Below are positions 9,236 through 17,718 of a DNA stretch of 61,791 nt, in pieces. Position numbers and translations under genes: made by a program. This DNA is from Deltaproteobacteria bacterium (lineage in GTDB: Bacteria; Myxococcota; B64-G9). Under the pieces are notes generated by a model that worked only from the letters and a program-made list of their open reading frames with translations, searched no databases and was not told where the DNA came from. Location of the stretch: the NCBI GenBank assembly GCA_019307065.1, contig JAFDKH010000037.1, positions 1-61,791 on the forward strand. The letters run 5' to 3'. How positions within the stretch are numbered: position 1 is the first letter of the stretch; each line of letters begins with the position of its first letter.

Positions 9236-10081
9236 TCATGGCGATTCTGTCGAGGACGGCTCAACATCCGGCTTCTTTTCGGGGGCCTGAATGTCTGACG
9301 CTTCAGGTGTCTTTACGGGTTCGCCCTCAGCTCGGTTTTTCGGTGTGACTAATAAGTCCAGATCGAGATCAGGGAAACCCTTCCAGCTTTCGACCAGGTC
9401 TTCTTTGAGCACGACTATTCGTTCGGGGGCGTATTGCCATTGTTCAATACGGGCGCCATCTACGACTTTACGCGAGATTTTGTCGGGGTGACCGCGTGAT
9501 CTGAGCAGTGCATCCGCACGCATACCCTTGACTATCTTCTTGGTGTTGACTGCCTCAAGCACCTCTTGCGCAAGGCCGATAAACTCGTCACTGGGGTCAT
9601 CCTTGACCAGATAAACCGCCAATGATCTGTCAAAGTCGGATATTTTCTTAAACTCCTGAGTCAGCACCAAAACATAAGGTGTTTTTTTAGGTTTGTCTTT
9701 GATATCAATCATGACCCAGGTGAAGTGCCTCGGTGATTTCAATTTTCGGTCGGAAACAGCAGAGCTGGTAGGAAATTCTACCTCACGGATGTTTACCTCA
9801 GTGCCCAGCGGAATTACCCCCGTCGGATCACTGGAGAGAATAGGATCACCGCCGATGCTTTCGATCAGCACACGTTCATCAAAAGCCCGCTCGGAAATGA
9901 AGAAACGATCATCGTAGGCGAAGAACGGACCGGCAAAAAATGATTGCTTCAAATAATATGTCTTATTTTTCTGCTGGGACTGGATCTTCTGTTGATCCTG
10001 TACCGTCAGTAAAGTGTGAGAGGGGCATCCCGAGATAAATCCAGCAACCAAAAAGAATAAAAAAATAATCCGATAACGCAT
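9236..10081 (-). CDS. lipoprotein with BamE/SmpA-like segment
   Basis: A 281-residue lipoprotein. The start at 10081 is chosen because AGGAGG lies five bases upstream and a signal peptide begins directly (MRYRIIFLFF), ending in the lipobox ISGC with lipidated Cys C19. An in-frame start 15 codons upstream lacks these features. Residues about 185-230 (KGMRADALLRSRGHPDKI, then RIEQWQY) follow the pattern of the SmpA/OmlA (BamE-like) fold, where a conserved G-M and a G-x-P turn are followed by a W-x-Y strand. The C-terminus is Glu/Pro-rich. The longer N-terminal part is unrecognised. It is divergent from dapF. Confidence 0.7.
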   Translation of the reverse strand: MRYRIIFLFFLVAGFISGCPSHTLLTVQDQQKIQSQQKNKTYYLKQSFFAGPFFAYDDRFFISERAFDERVLIESIGGDPILSSDPTGVIPLGTEVNIREVEFPTSSAVSDRKLKSPRHFTWVMIDIKDKPKKTPYVLVLTQEFKKISDFDRSLAVYLVKDDPSDEFIGLAQEVLEAVNTKKIVKGMRADALLRSRGHPDKISRKVVDGARIEQWQYAPERIVVLKEDLVESWKGFPDLDLDLLVTPKNRAEGEPVKTPEASDIQAPEKKPDVEPSSTESP

Positions 10082-10203
10082 AGAAACCTCCTGACAGACA
10101 TTTCGTGTTTCCAACCCTGGCAACATACATCAGAGTTTTTGTCTGATCAACCTCCAAGAGTCCAGTTTGGCTGAGACCGAATCGGGCGAAAAACCGAAAA
10201 GTA

Positions 10204-10232
10204 TTGACAGGATAAGCGCATCCGGATAGGTT
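10204..10232 (+). promoter_or_regulatory. candidate sigma70 promoter for the dapF operon
   Basis: TTGACA (10204-10209) and TAGGTT (10227-10232) are spaced by 17 bases, and transcription would start near 10239. The -35 box is perfect and the -10 box keeps only the first two and last consensus bases. The same TTGACA-N17-TANNNT form recurs before the channel gene near 59.7 kb, which raises confidence. Confidence 0.45.
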
Positions 10233-10264
10233 GTGGTGCAATTGAACAGCTTGTGTGTGAAGGT

Positions 10265-11104
10265 ATGATTCCTTTCAGAAAATATCACGGTCTCGGCAAT
10301 GATTTTATGGTGATAGATGCCACTCGGGGAGGCCTGCTGGTCGACTCTGATAAGGCTAAATTGTTGTGCAACCGGCATTTTGGCGTCGGAGCCGACGGGA
10401 TTCTGACGGTTTTACCTTCTGAATCCGGGGCTTATCGTATGCACATCTACAATGCCGATGGTTCTGCGCCTGAGATGTGTGGAAACGGAATCCGCTGTTT
10501 TGTCAAATACATTGTTGAAGAAGGTCGAGTGGAAGGAGACGAAGTCAAGATTGAAACAGGCCGGGGTGTTCTCACTTGCCAGTTTCAATTGGATCAAACC
10601 GGTAAAGTCGAGACAGTTACGGTGAACATGGGGCCGGTTATTTTAGAGCGGTCAGAGATCCCCATGGTTGGGGAGGGGCGCTGTGTCCAACAGGACATCG
10701 AAAGCGGCGATCTGCGCTTCAACGTCACGGCTCTGTCGGTCGGAACTCCTCATTTGGTGTTATTCGAAGATGCCGACATCTCGATGGCTCGCAAGCGGGG
10801 TGCGCTACTTGAAACTCATCCATTATTTCCTGAGCGAGTGAATGTCGACCTGGCTACGGTTAGCAGTCGGCAGGAAATCGACCTAGTGGTTTGGGAGCGA
10901 GGCTGCGGCATTACTAAGGCCTGTGGTACCGGCGCTTGTGCGTCAGCGGCTGCTTCGGCCATCGCCGGGAAAGTTGATTTTGACACGGAGATCAAGGTCA
11001 ATCTTCCGGGCGGAAGTCTTTTTGTGCGTGTGACCAAAGATCTTTCATCCGTGTGGATGCGAGGTCCGGCCACTGAGGTGTTCAAGGGTGAATTGCCCAC
11101 ATAG
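10265..11104 (+). CDS. dapF: diaminopimelate epimerase
   Basis: A 279-residue enzyme of lysine and peptidoglycan precursor synthesis that interconverts LL- and meso-diaminopimelate without a cofactor. The N-terminal KYHGLGNDF signature is present. Both catalytic cysteines are visible: C72 in APEMCGNGIRC and C220 in TKACGTGAC. Length is normal for the family. The ATG at 10265 begins the conserved sequence. A GTG at 10253 is an alternative that adds four residues, and neither has a convincing ribosome-binding site. The gene is followed after 12 bases by a response regulator gene. Confidence 0.96.
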   Translation: MIPFRKYHGLGNDFMVIDATRGGLLVDSDKAKLLCNRHFGVGADGILTVLPSESGAYRMHIYNADGSAPEMCGNGIRCFVKYIVEEGRVEGDEVKIETGRGVLTCQFQLDQTGKVETVTVNMGPVILERSEIPMVGEGRCVQQDIESGDLRFNVTALSVGTPHLVLFEDADISMARKRGALLETHPLFPERVNVDLATVSSRQEIDLVVWERGCGITKACGTGACASAAASAIAGKVDFDTEIKVNLPGGSLFVRVTKDLSSVWMRGPATEVFKGELPT

Positions 11105-11116
11105 CTGGCGAAAAAT

Positions 11117-13060
11117 ATGAGCGACGTTGGCGTTCTAATCGTTGACGATGAAGATTTCTACCTCAAGTTATTCAGCGACATTCTTGCGGGCAGACGTTAC
11201 CGGGTAAAAACCGTCCATAGCGGTGAAGAAGCCCTGAGCATGCTGCGTAAAGAGCAGTTCGATATTATTATCACCGACTTGATGATGGATGGTATCGACG
11301 GGCTGGTTCTAACGGAAAAAGTTCGTGAGAACTATCCCTGGGTGGATATCATAGTCATCACCCAGCGTGATGACGTGCGCCTGGCTGTTAAATCGATGCG
11401 GATGGGCGTCTTTGAATACCTGGTAAAACCTGTCGACCGTGACGAATTGCTACTTACTCTCGATCGGCTCCTGGAACGCCGCCGTTTGCTCGATCGGCAA
11501 AATAAGCTGCTCGATGAAAGCATGCAATACCTGCACGCCCAGACCATTTACCGGCGCTGTTTAGAGATTCTTTCCACGCTTGATTTCGAAAACTTGTGTG
11601 AGATGATTCTGGGTCACTTGATCCAGGCCACCGGTGCTCAAGGGGGATTGCTCTGGTTGACTTCACCGGAAGATCGTGCTGAAGCGGCCGCCGAGAAGCT
11701 CAACCTGGCTGGTTATCGGGGCCTGGTGGCCCCGGAAGATTTTCCGACTGCAATTGCGATTCTTGAAGACTCGTCCCTGGCGGCTTTGCGCAATGGGACC
11801 CCGTTTTTTGCCAGCCCGAGAATGGTGCTGGGGTTACCCTCTAAACGTCATGACCGAGACGCGCTCTTCATCCCTTTGATCGTCGAAGATGTACCCGTCG
11901 GGCTGCTGCTGTTACTTGACAAACTCCGGGAAGATTTCACCGAACGCGATCAGAATATTGCCAGTACCATGGCTGAATTCTCGGCTATAGCTCTAAAGAA
12001 CTCCCGTCGCTTTCAGGCTCTCGAGCGAGTCGGCCTCAGGGATCAAGGTTCGACAGCCTATAATATGACTTACTTCATCGATTACGCCGGCAAGGAAATA
12101 TACAAAGCCCGCCGCTACGAACGGTCGTTTTCGCTAATATCGGTGGTGATCGATCGTTATGATTTTCTCAGGGAACATTTCAAATCAGAAATCTGTTTGC
12201 AGATGTCCCGCAAATTAGCCGAAAGTATTTCCCGGGTAGTACGTGATTCAGACATTCTGGCCAAGGTTTCTGATCATGAGTACTATCTGCTTTTACCCGA
12301 GACCGACGCCATGGGCGCGCAGATGTTCGTTCGTCGTAGTCGGGAGGCGTTTTGGGCTGATCCTTTTATCAGTAAAATGAGCACTGATTACCCGGTCAGC
12401 ATCACACTCGGAGCGGCCACTTTCCCGCTGGATGGTTCCGACTTCGACGATTTACTCGGAGTCTGTCGCGATAAAATGGACAAGGCCCGGGCGAGCCTGT
12501 ATCAGCGCCTGCATCTGACCGACAAGAGTTTTTGGGAGATGGTTGAGATTCTTATTGGTCGACCGGAAGACTACGAAGGGGCTTTGGAAGAAGCCAGCTC
12601 GAACTTTCGCATGAGCGAAAACACAGATGGTAGCAGTGCGCACGGTGTTTTCGATGAGGTCGTCTTTGAGGGTATTCAGCAAGAGATATCTCAGCAGGCC
12701 GTTCATGGAGCTGATAGTAAAGCGATTCTTTACGAAGTCGGTGGAGTCATAGATCGAGAACCACGCGCAGTCGAAAAGATCCTGGCCGAGACCGAAAATG
12801 CCAGGGTTTTTGTGGTGGGCAGCCGCGGCAAGGGGACTATGGTCTCGGACCATCCGGCTTTAACGAGGGTTTTTCTCAGTGATGACAATTTGGACACCCA
12901 TCGGCTGCTGCTTGTATTGAGCGAGAGACTCGCTTATGCGTTTTTAGGCGTTCGCAAGAATGACAATGAAATGTTTGGTTTTCATACTCATGATCAGTTC
13001 CTGGTAGAAAACCTGATCGCAAAATTGCAGGATCATTACAACTTCCAGCGCCAGTACTGA
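11117..13060 (+). CDS. response regulator with GAF-like and degenerate GGDEF domains
   Basis: A 647-residue cytosolic regulator. The receiver domain (1-120) has the acidic pair D10/D11, phospho-acceptor D54 and conserved K104. A GAF-like sensor follows (about 145-300, beginning RCLEILSTLDFENLC). Next is a domain with the GGDEF diguanylate cyclase layout (RRYERSFSLISVVIDRYD, ending in SITLGAATFPLDG), but the signature is SDHEY at 385-389 instead of GGDEF, so cyclase activity is unlikely. The last 150 residues are unrecognised; the final stretch is rich in conserved-looking residues (FHTHDQFLVENLIAKLQ). It is very probably co-transcribed with the next response regulator, 10 bases downstream. 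Confidence 0.88.
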   Translation: MSDVGVLIVDDEDFYLKLFSDILAGRRYRVKTVHSGEEALSMLRKEQFDIIITDLMMDGIDGLVLTEKVRENYPWVDIIVITQRDDVRLAVKSMRMGVFEYLVKPVDRDELLLTLDRLLERRRLLDRQNKLLDESMQYLHAQTIYRRCLEILSTLDFENLCEMILGHLIQATGAQGGLLWLTSPEDRAEAAAEKLNLAGYRGLVAPEDFPTAIAILEDSSLAALRNGTPFFASPRMVLGLPSKRHDRDALFIPLIVEDVPVGLLLLLDKLREDFTERDQNIASTMAEFSAIALKNSRRFQALERVGLRDQGSTAYNMTYFIDYAGKEIYKARRYERSFSLISVVIDRYDFLREHFKSEICLQMSRKLAESISRVVRDSDILAKVSDHEYYLLLPETDAMGAQMFVRRSREAFWADPFISKMSTDYPVSITLGAATFPLDGSDFDDLLGVCRDKMDKARASLYQRLHLTDKSFWEMVEILIGRPEDYEGALEEASSNFRMSENTDGSSAHGVFDEVVFEGIQQEISQQAVHGADSKAILYEVGGVIDREPRAVEKILAETENARVFVVGSRGKGTMVSDHPALTRVFLSDDNLDTHRLLLVLSERLAYAFLGVRKNDNEMFGFHTHDQFLVENLIAKLQDHYNFQRQY

Positions 13061-13070
13061 AATTAGAGGA

Positions 13071-14579
13071 ATGAAATTGGGCAAGGCTGCAAAGGACAAA
13101 ATAATATTGGTTGCCGATCCTGACCGTGAGGTATTGCGCGGTCTGGGGAATGCCCTTCACGAACAGGGCTATGATGTGCGAGCAGCCCTGGACGGCAGTA
13201 AGGCCCTGGAAAAGGCCATCCTGGTGCATCCTGAATTGATCTTGTTTGATGAAGAATGTCCGCTTATTCCGGCCAAGAAGTTCGTTCAGATTCTGAGATC
13301 CAACCCACGCACTGAAAATATTCCGGTAATCGTTATGATCTCGGAAGGCACCGACGAAAATACGATCTGGGGCTATCGAGAGGCTTTTATACGCAAGCCG
13401 TTTAATAACGATGAGTTTTTGTCCCTGGTTGCTTCCACTTTTCGAAAAATGGACACGGCCGACCAGGTGCGCGAAGAGGGTCAGAAGATCGAAGGCAGCC
13501 TGAGCCAGATCTCCCTGGCTGATCTTTTACAGATCTTCGGCATCAACCACAAAACCGGGCTGCTCGAAATGAAATCAGAAGAACAGCAGGCCCGCATATA
13601 CATCCGAAAAGGTAGTGTTGTACACGCGAGTATCGGCCGGCACAATGGAGAGAAAGCGCTTTTTAAATTGCTGGAATGGGACTCGGGTAGTTTTGGTTTC
13701 ATCTCCGACCAGGTTACCGCCGATGTTAATATTCGGCGGAGTACCGACATTCTGTTGCTCGATGGGGCCAGACAAATCGACGAACTAGAACGCCTGCGGA
13801 CCGATTTGCCCGGGCCTCAGATGCGGTTGAAACCCGTGCCGGAACTCAAAGGTCGCTACGAGGGTTTGCATCCCGTCACTCAGGAGATCATGAACCTGCT
13901 TGAGTTTTACAATACGGTCGGTGAATTGGTCGAGTATTCCCGGGTCAGTGATTATGATGCCTGTCGCGCAATTCGCACCTTGCTGGACAAGGGAGTTCTA
14001 CAGCTAGCCGACGAGGTAGTTGCAGAAGAAGAAGACGAAGAGCCATTGCTCGAACACGATCGGCTCTATGAATTGAAGGTCAAGCTTTCTCAGCGTATCC
14101 AGAGCAAATCCCGGATAACTCGGGCAAAGGTTTGTATAGTCTGTCCAGTAGAAGGTTTTTTGAAAGAGTTCATCGGGGGAATTCGTAAAATACAAGGCAT
14201 GGAATTAGGCGGGCAGATTGAAGCCTTGCGTTTGGGCTTTGGCAGAATAGGCACCCTGCACCTGAGCGAGAATTTTTTGCTGGATTGGATGTTGCTGCCG
14301 GCCCAGGCCGCTCTGCGGCCCCTATGGCAGCCGCTAGGGGTCGGGATGGTCGGCGGGATAGTGATGCATTCGTCGCAGGACGATCAAGTTCTTTATCGGC
14401 TCAGCTTGTTGGCTCAAGAATTGTCCCAGAAAACCGGTACGCCGGTTCTCCAATTTTCGCCCAAGAACCTGATTGGCGACGCCGATCCGAAAAGTCAGGA
14501 CGGCACTCCACAATTCAGCCCTGCCAAGGTACGCAACACAGTAATTCAACTACTCAACCAGTTAGGCTCTCAAGATTAG
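13071..14579 (+). CDS. receiver-DUF4388 (PATAN) protein with GTPase-like C-terminus lacking a P-loop
   Basis: A 502-residue regulator. The receiver domain (1-125) has phospho-acceptor D60 in LILFDEECP and an RKPF lysine. A DUF4388/PATAN domain lies at about 142-225 (GSLSQISLADLLQIF, TGLLEMKS, IYIRKGSVVHA), a module common in myxobacterial signalling and gliding systems. A winged-helix-like segment follows at about 262-320. The C-terminal 155 residues resemble the MglA-like small GTPase domain often found after PATAN, in the VCIVCPVEGFLKEF strand-loop and the FGRIG and LPAQAALRPLW patterns. The nucleotide-binding GxxxxGK(S/T) is missing, so it probably does not bind GTP. AGAGGA lies almost against the ATG, an unusually short spacing. 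Confidence 0.85.
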   Translation: MKLGKAAKDKIILVADPDREVLRGLGNALHEQGYDVRAALDGSKALEKAILVHPELILFDEECPLIPAKKFVQILRSNPRTENIPVIVMISEGTDENTIWGYREAFIRKPFNNDEFLSLVASTFRKMDTADQVREEGQKIEGSLSQISLADLLQIFGINHKTGLLEMKSEEQQARIYIRKGSVVHASIGRHNGEKALFKLLEWDSGSFGFISDQVTADVNIRRSTDILLLDGARQIDELERLRTDLPGPQMRLKPVPELKGRYEGLHPVTQEIMNLLEFYNTVGELVEYSRVSDYDACRAIRTLLDKGVLQLADEVVAEEEDEEPLLEHDRLYELKVKLSQRIQSKSRITRAKVCIVCPVEGFLKEFIGGIRKIQGMELGGQIEALRLGFGRIGTLHLSENFLLDWMLLPAQAALRPLWQPLGVGMVGGIVMHSSQDDQVLYRLSLLAQELSQKTGTPVLQFSPKNLIGDADPKSQDGTPQFSPAKVRNTVIQLLNQLGSQD

Positions 14580-14703
14580 TGTCCATCTCAAAATTGAGAC
14601 GAACACCAAAAAAACATAATGATTTCGTGGTACCCTCTTCGAGGGCTGTAAAAAACACTGCCCGTCCTCGAAAATTGGGGTTTTGAGAAGGGTACAAGAC
14701 TAG
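14580..14703. other. non-coding stretch with short inverted repeats
   Basis: No convincing gene. It holds a short palindrome at about 14586-14599 (TCTCAA, two bases, TTGAGA). It also holds a pair of 7-bp inverted arms GTACCCT/AGGGTAC, near 14629 and 14689, that could fold and end the response regulator transcript, though no clean T-run follows. Together with the next 267 bases it forms the longest gene-free stretch of the window. Confidence 0.4.
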
Positions 14704-14904
14704 AATGCCGGGTTCGACCGACCGGTCACGCAAGCACTGAGAAACAAAACAAGGGGTCAGGATGTTCCCACTGACCAGGACAATAACGGCAAAGTAGCCG
14801 GCAGTTGCGGTTGTGGGGGAGCGAGCCACTCAGGGCTCGGGCTGCTCTTTCTCGGTCTGCTCGTCTGCTTGCGGCGCCGCCGATGTTTCTCTGGCATGGA
14901 TTAA
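14704..14904 (+). pseudogene. orphan C-terminal MYXO-CTERM-like sorting tail
   Basis: An open frame without any ATG runs from just after an in-frame TAG (14701) to TAA at 14902. Its second half reads as a hydrophilic linker (DQDNNGKVAG), then SCGCGG, a hydrophobic helix (LGLLFLGLLV) and a cluster of five arginines: exactly the order of MYXO-CTERM/GlyGly-CTERM-like surface-sorting tails. No exported body lies upstream, because the receiver-DUF4388 gene ends at 14579 in unrelated sequence. It is therefore best read as the remnant of a deleted surface protein. A frameshifted or non-ATG short gene is an alternative. Confidence 0.55.
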
Positions 14905-14970
14905 TTGCTTTTCATTTCTGAGAATATCGTATTCAATTTCACTATTATCTCTTGATCGTGGAAGGAAGAC

Positions 14971-15600
14971 ATGAAGAAGTTATTCTATTGTGTCTGGGTT
15001 GTGGCTGTCTTGGCCGGATGTTCGAACGGGTCCTGTCCGCTGGATGCGAATCTGGACCCGCGCTGCCAGTCTCTGTGTACGGATGATCCGCCTGCGGTCG
15101 AAGGTGCATTCGATGTTTGCAGCTCTGACAGCCTGACCATATGTAAAGCAAGCTGTATGGCCCAGATCGAAGACGCATCTTCGTTGTGTTCGGCCTGCCT
15201 ACTGGAGGACGCCTACTTCGATACTCCAACGGCAGGGGGTGGGGCCGGCGCCTGGTGGAATAAATTCAACTGCGAAGCCGAACCGAGCACATGTATTTTT
15301 GAGGATTGTTACGGAGGCATGTGTGGAGAGATTTGTCGATTCACAATCGGAAATCAAACGGAGTTCGATGCTTGTCTCGATCAAGGATACTGGAATGTCG
15401 AGCTGTGTCTGCCTGGTACGAGCACCTGCGACATTTATGATACCGACACCCATTTAGTCGTGTGCAGTTTCACAAAAGACAACAACACTCAGAGGGAAGA
15501 CTGCATCAGGGTGATCTATCCAAGAGAAGAAGTCGAGTGTGACGCGCCGAATTTCCGGCCGGTTTTAGAGTGTGAGAGTGTCTGCCTGCAATCCGAGTAG
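14971..15600 (+). CDS. cysteine-rich lipoprotein, unknown function
   Basis: A 209-residue lipoprotein. The signal peptide ends in LAGC (C17), and GGAAGGA lies upstream of the ATG. The mature part carries more than twenty cysteines, often in CxxxC-like pairs (SLCTDDPP, CKASCMAQ, CSACLLED), suggesting a disulfide-stabilised extracytoplasmic domain. I recognise no family. It converges on the LPP20-like lipoprotein gene with only 5 bases between stops. Confidence 0.72.
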   Translation: MKKLFYCVWVVAVLAGCSNGSCPLDANLDPRCQSLCTDDPPAVEGAFDVCSSDSLTICKASCMAQIEDASSLCSACLLEDAYFDTPTAGGGAGAWWNKFNCEAEPSTCIFEDCYGGMCGEICRFTIGNQTEFDACLDQGYWNVELCLPGTSTCDIYDTDTHLVVCSFTKDNNTQREDCIRVIYPREEVECDAPNFRPVLECESVCLQSE

Positions 15601-15605
15601 GGTTA

Positions 15606-16217
15606 TTAATCCGACTGCGGGGCGGGTAATTCTTTTTCTAGTTTATTGAACAAAAGTTCGGCTTTTTCTTTTGTCAGCCCGCTATTTGCCAGGGGAATGA
15701 CGGCCACCGAGAAGTGTTCGCTGGTTTTGGGGTCGACCCAGCGATCGGTTATGCGGGTGCCCTTGAGGGTCGTGTCGGTAATCGTCTTCTTATGTACAAC
15801 TTTTCCCTCGGTAGTTTCACTGGTCGCCGTATAAGTCTTTCCGGCAATCATTTTGGCCAGAGCGTCGCGGGCGCGCATGTCGGCTGCCTGGCGGATCAAT
15901 GCCGGGTTCTTTTCGGCCACGGCCGCAGCTCGGCCCAGGGCCCAGAGAACACGGGTGCCTTCTAAAGTGAACGCCCCGGTGGTTTGAAGGACGGCCTTTT
16001 CCTTAGGCGCTTCGCTTTTGGCAACAGCGTCTGTTTTGACTGCTGCATCTTTAGCGGGTTCAGCTTTCTTGGCAGCGTTTTGATCTTCGCCCGCTTTTTC
16101 GACGCCGGGTTTTGGATCGGCGACCGTCTGTTTGTTGGCGCCTGAACTGCAGCCGGCAAACATGCAACAAACCACTAGACTGATTATCCATGAAAAACCT
16201 TTGAGCTTGACTGACAT
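15606..16217 (-). CDS. LPP20-like lipoprotein
   Basis: A 203-residue lipoprotein. The signal peptide ends in FAGC (C23) and is followed by a Lys/Ala/Glu-rich flexible linker (about 24-75). The C-terminal 125 residues follow the LPP20 layout: an ARDALAKMI helix after a region of Ala-rich helix, a TYTATSETTEG strand, and GTRITDRWVDPKTSEHFSVAVIPL. These proteins sit in the outer membrane or on the cell surface; function is poorly known. The gene lies 21 bases after the VWA-like gene and has a very similar signal peptide style. Confidence 0.7.
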   Translation of the reverse strand: MSVKLKGFSWIISLVVCCMFAGCSSGANKQTVADPKPGVEKAGEDQNAAKKAEPAKDAAVKTDAVAKSEAPKEKAVLQTTGAFTLEGTRVLWALGRAAAVAEKNPALIRQAADMRARDALAKMIAGKTYTATSETTEGKVVHKKTITDTTLKGTRITDRWVDPKTSEHFSVAVIPLANSGLTKEKAELLFNKLEKELPAPQSD

Positions 16218-16238
16218 AGTTATGATTCCCTTATTCGG

Positions 16239-17624
16239 TTAGTTGTCTTCTTTGAGATCGTATGCGACTTCGACCTTTAGTACACCGTCAACGACTAGGT
16301 CACAAGTGTTGAAATGATCGGCCAGGCTGATCCGACCCATAGTGTTCTCGGTCGATGGCAGGTGATGGGTCCAGGTAGCCACGCAACTGCCTTGTGTGCA
16401 GGACGGGTCATTGCTGTACTGACAGGCTTCGACATTATCACTGACACTGCAAGAATAGCGCGGGACTTTGACATCGTTGATCAGTATATCGGCCGTGGTT
16501 GGATCGCTGATCTCTTTGGTCAGGACAAAGCCATGCGGGCAGCCGGCGATTAGTTCGCCGATTTTTTGCATGCTTTCTGAGTAGTCGCTTTGGCAGATGG
16601 TGTCGACAAAGCCGTTGGCCTTGATTCCGAACATCCGGGCCAGGGCGATATAGCGCGGGCTGGGTTCCGAATAACAAAAGGCACCGCTACAATCCGGTGT
16701 CTGGCAGGCATCTTCGATCTGGTATCGGTTATGACTGGCATCCCAAAAGAACTCGATAGTCGTTGTCGAAAGATCGTTCAGATCTTTTACACCGACGATT
16801 GCCGCGAACTTGACCATGCCGGGCTTATTGTCTTTCAAGTTCATCAGGAAATCGTAGTAGTCGCTGAGCGGGGTCAAGGCGTAAGGTTTGCCTTCCGGAT
16901 CGGCTTTGCCGCCCTCGGGATCGGCCCCGTTGGCGGCATAATAACAGACGCTGCCAGCGATTCCACCCAGGCCTTCAGTGACATCGCCGATCTCACCGCA
17001 ATCGACCTCATTGGACAACTGAATTACGGTCAACCCGGCCGCCTGGCGCAAGAACCCGGCGTTGTACGAACCGGCCAGCTGGTCCAAAGCGGGCCGGATG
17101 GCGGCCAGGCCTCTTTCGTAGCCGCAACCGTTGGTGCCGACCATGGCAAAGCCTTTTTGCTCGACGGTATTATAGAAGCAATCTTTTGTTGCATGGGTCA
17201 GCACCTTGGGGTAGGCCGGATTGGTCTCGTGAATAAAATCGGGGTTGTCGTCCGTACCCTGGTTGTAGCCCAGCCGGTCCTGGAGCCGGCCGGTTTCACC
17301 GGTTTCGTTTTGGCAAGAACCTTGAATAAATTCACTACAGAGAGGACAGCCCGGTGATTCCATACTCGATGTAATCACGCCGACATGGTAGTCACTGCCG
17401 TACCGCTCAAAAAGCCTGTAGGCTAAAACACCGAAAGCTTCGCCGAGCTGACGTTCTTCGGCCACCATATCGCCGGAGTTGTCGAGCACGAACAGGACAT
17501 CCATTTGCGCAGGGACAACCACTTTGGCGACCGTGTATCTGTTGGAGTCCTTGCTGCAACATACAAAAGTGCAACAAACCAAAAGACAGGCCAGCCACGA
17601 AATTGCTTTGAATCCCCCTGACAT
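16239..17624 (-). CDS. exported VWA-like protein with altered MIDAS
   Basis: A 461-residue exported or lipid-anchored protein. The start at 17624 is preferred: AAGGAA precedes it and a hydrophobic signal (ISWLACLLVCCTFVCC) follows; the in-frame sequence upstream is not signal-like. After the signal comes a von Willebrand A-type strand with the metal-site motif DVLFVLDNSGDM (DxSGD instead of DxSxS), then VGVITSS. The rest contains many cysteines and a C-terminal Cys-rich beta region (CSVSDNVEACQYS). VWA domains bind ligands through a metal ion, and the Ser-to-Asp change may alter that. It is probably co-transcribed with the LPP20-like gene. Confidence 0.72.
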   Translation of the reverse strand: MSGGFKAISWLACLLVCCTFVCCSKDSNRYTVAKVVVPAQMDVLFVLDNSGDMVAEERQLGEAFGVLAYRLFERYGSDYHVGVITSSMESPGCPLCSEFIQGSCQNETGETGRLQDRLGYNQGTDDNPDFIHETNPAYPKVLTHATKDCFYNTVEQKGFAMVGTNGCGYERGLAAIRPALDQLAGSYNAGFLRQAAGLTVIQLSNEVDCGEIGDVTEGLGGIAGSVCYYAANGADPEGGKADPEGKPYALTPLSDYYDFLMNLKDNKPGMVKFAAIVGVKDLNDLSTTTIEFFWDASHNRYQIEDACQTPDCSGAFCYSEPSPRYIALARMFGIKANGFVDTICQSDYSESMQKIGELIAGCPHGFVLTKEISDPTTADILINDVKVPRYSCSVSDNVEACQYSNDPSCTQGSCVATWTHHLPSTENTMGRISLADHFNTCDLVVDGVLKVEVAYDLKEDN

Positions 17625-17644
17625 GGCACCAATTCCTTTTTCAA

Positions 17645-17674
17645 TTGCGGTAAACAGACTATACAACCTACAAT
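17645..17674 (+). promoter_or_regulatory. candidate promoter for the Lys-rich secreted protein
   Basis: TTGCGG (17645-17650) and TACAAT (17669-17674) are spaced by 18 bases in the divergent gap, about 45 bases before the ATG at 17719. The -10 box is close to consensus. Confidence 0.35.
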
Positions 17675-17718
17675 AGATAAGAAGTAAAAAACAGTTGTTA
17701 CTATTTGAAAGGTCGATC

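Noticed and set aside
14554..14829. A 91-codon minus-strand frame in the gene-free gap
   Set aside because: No ribosome-binding site or motif; the plus strand of the same stretch encodes a recognisable sorting tail.
16590..17357. A 255-codon plus-strand open frame inside the VWA-like gene
   Set aside because: No signal or domain; the minus-strand frame carries the signal peptide and Cys-rich repeats.
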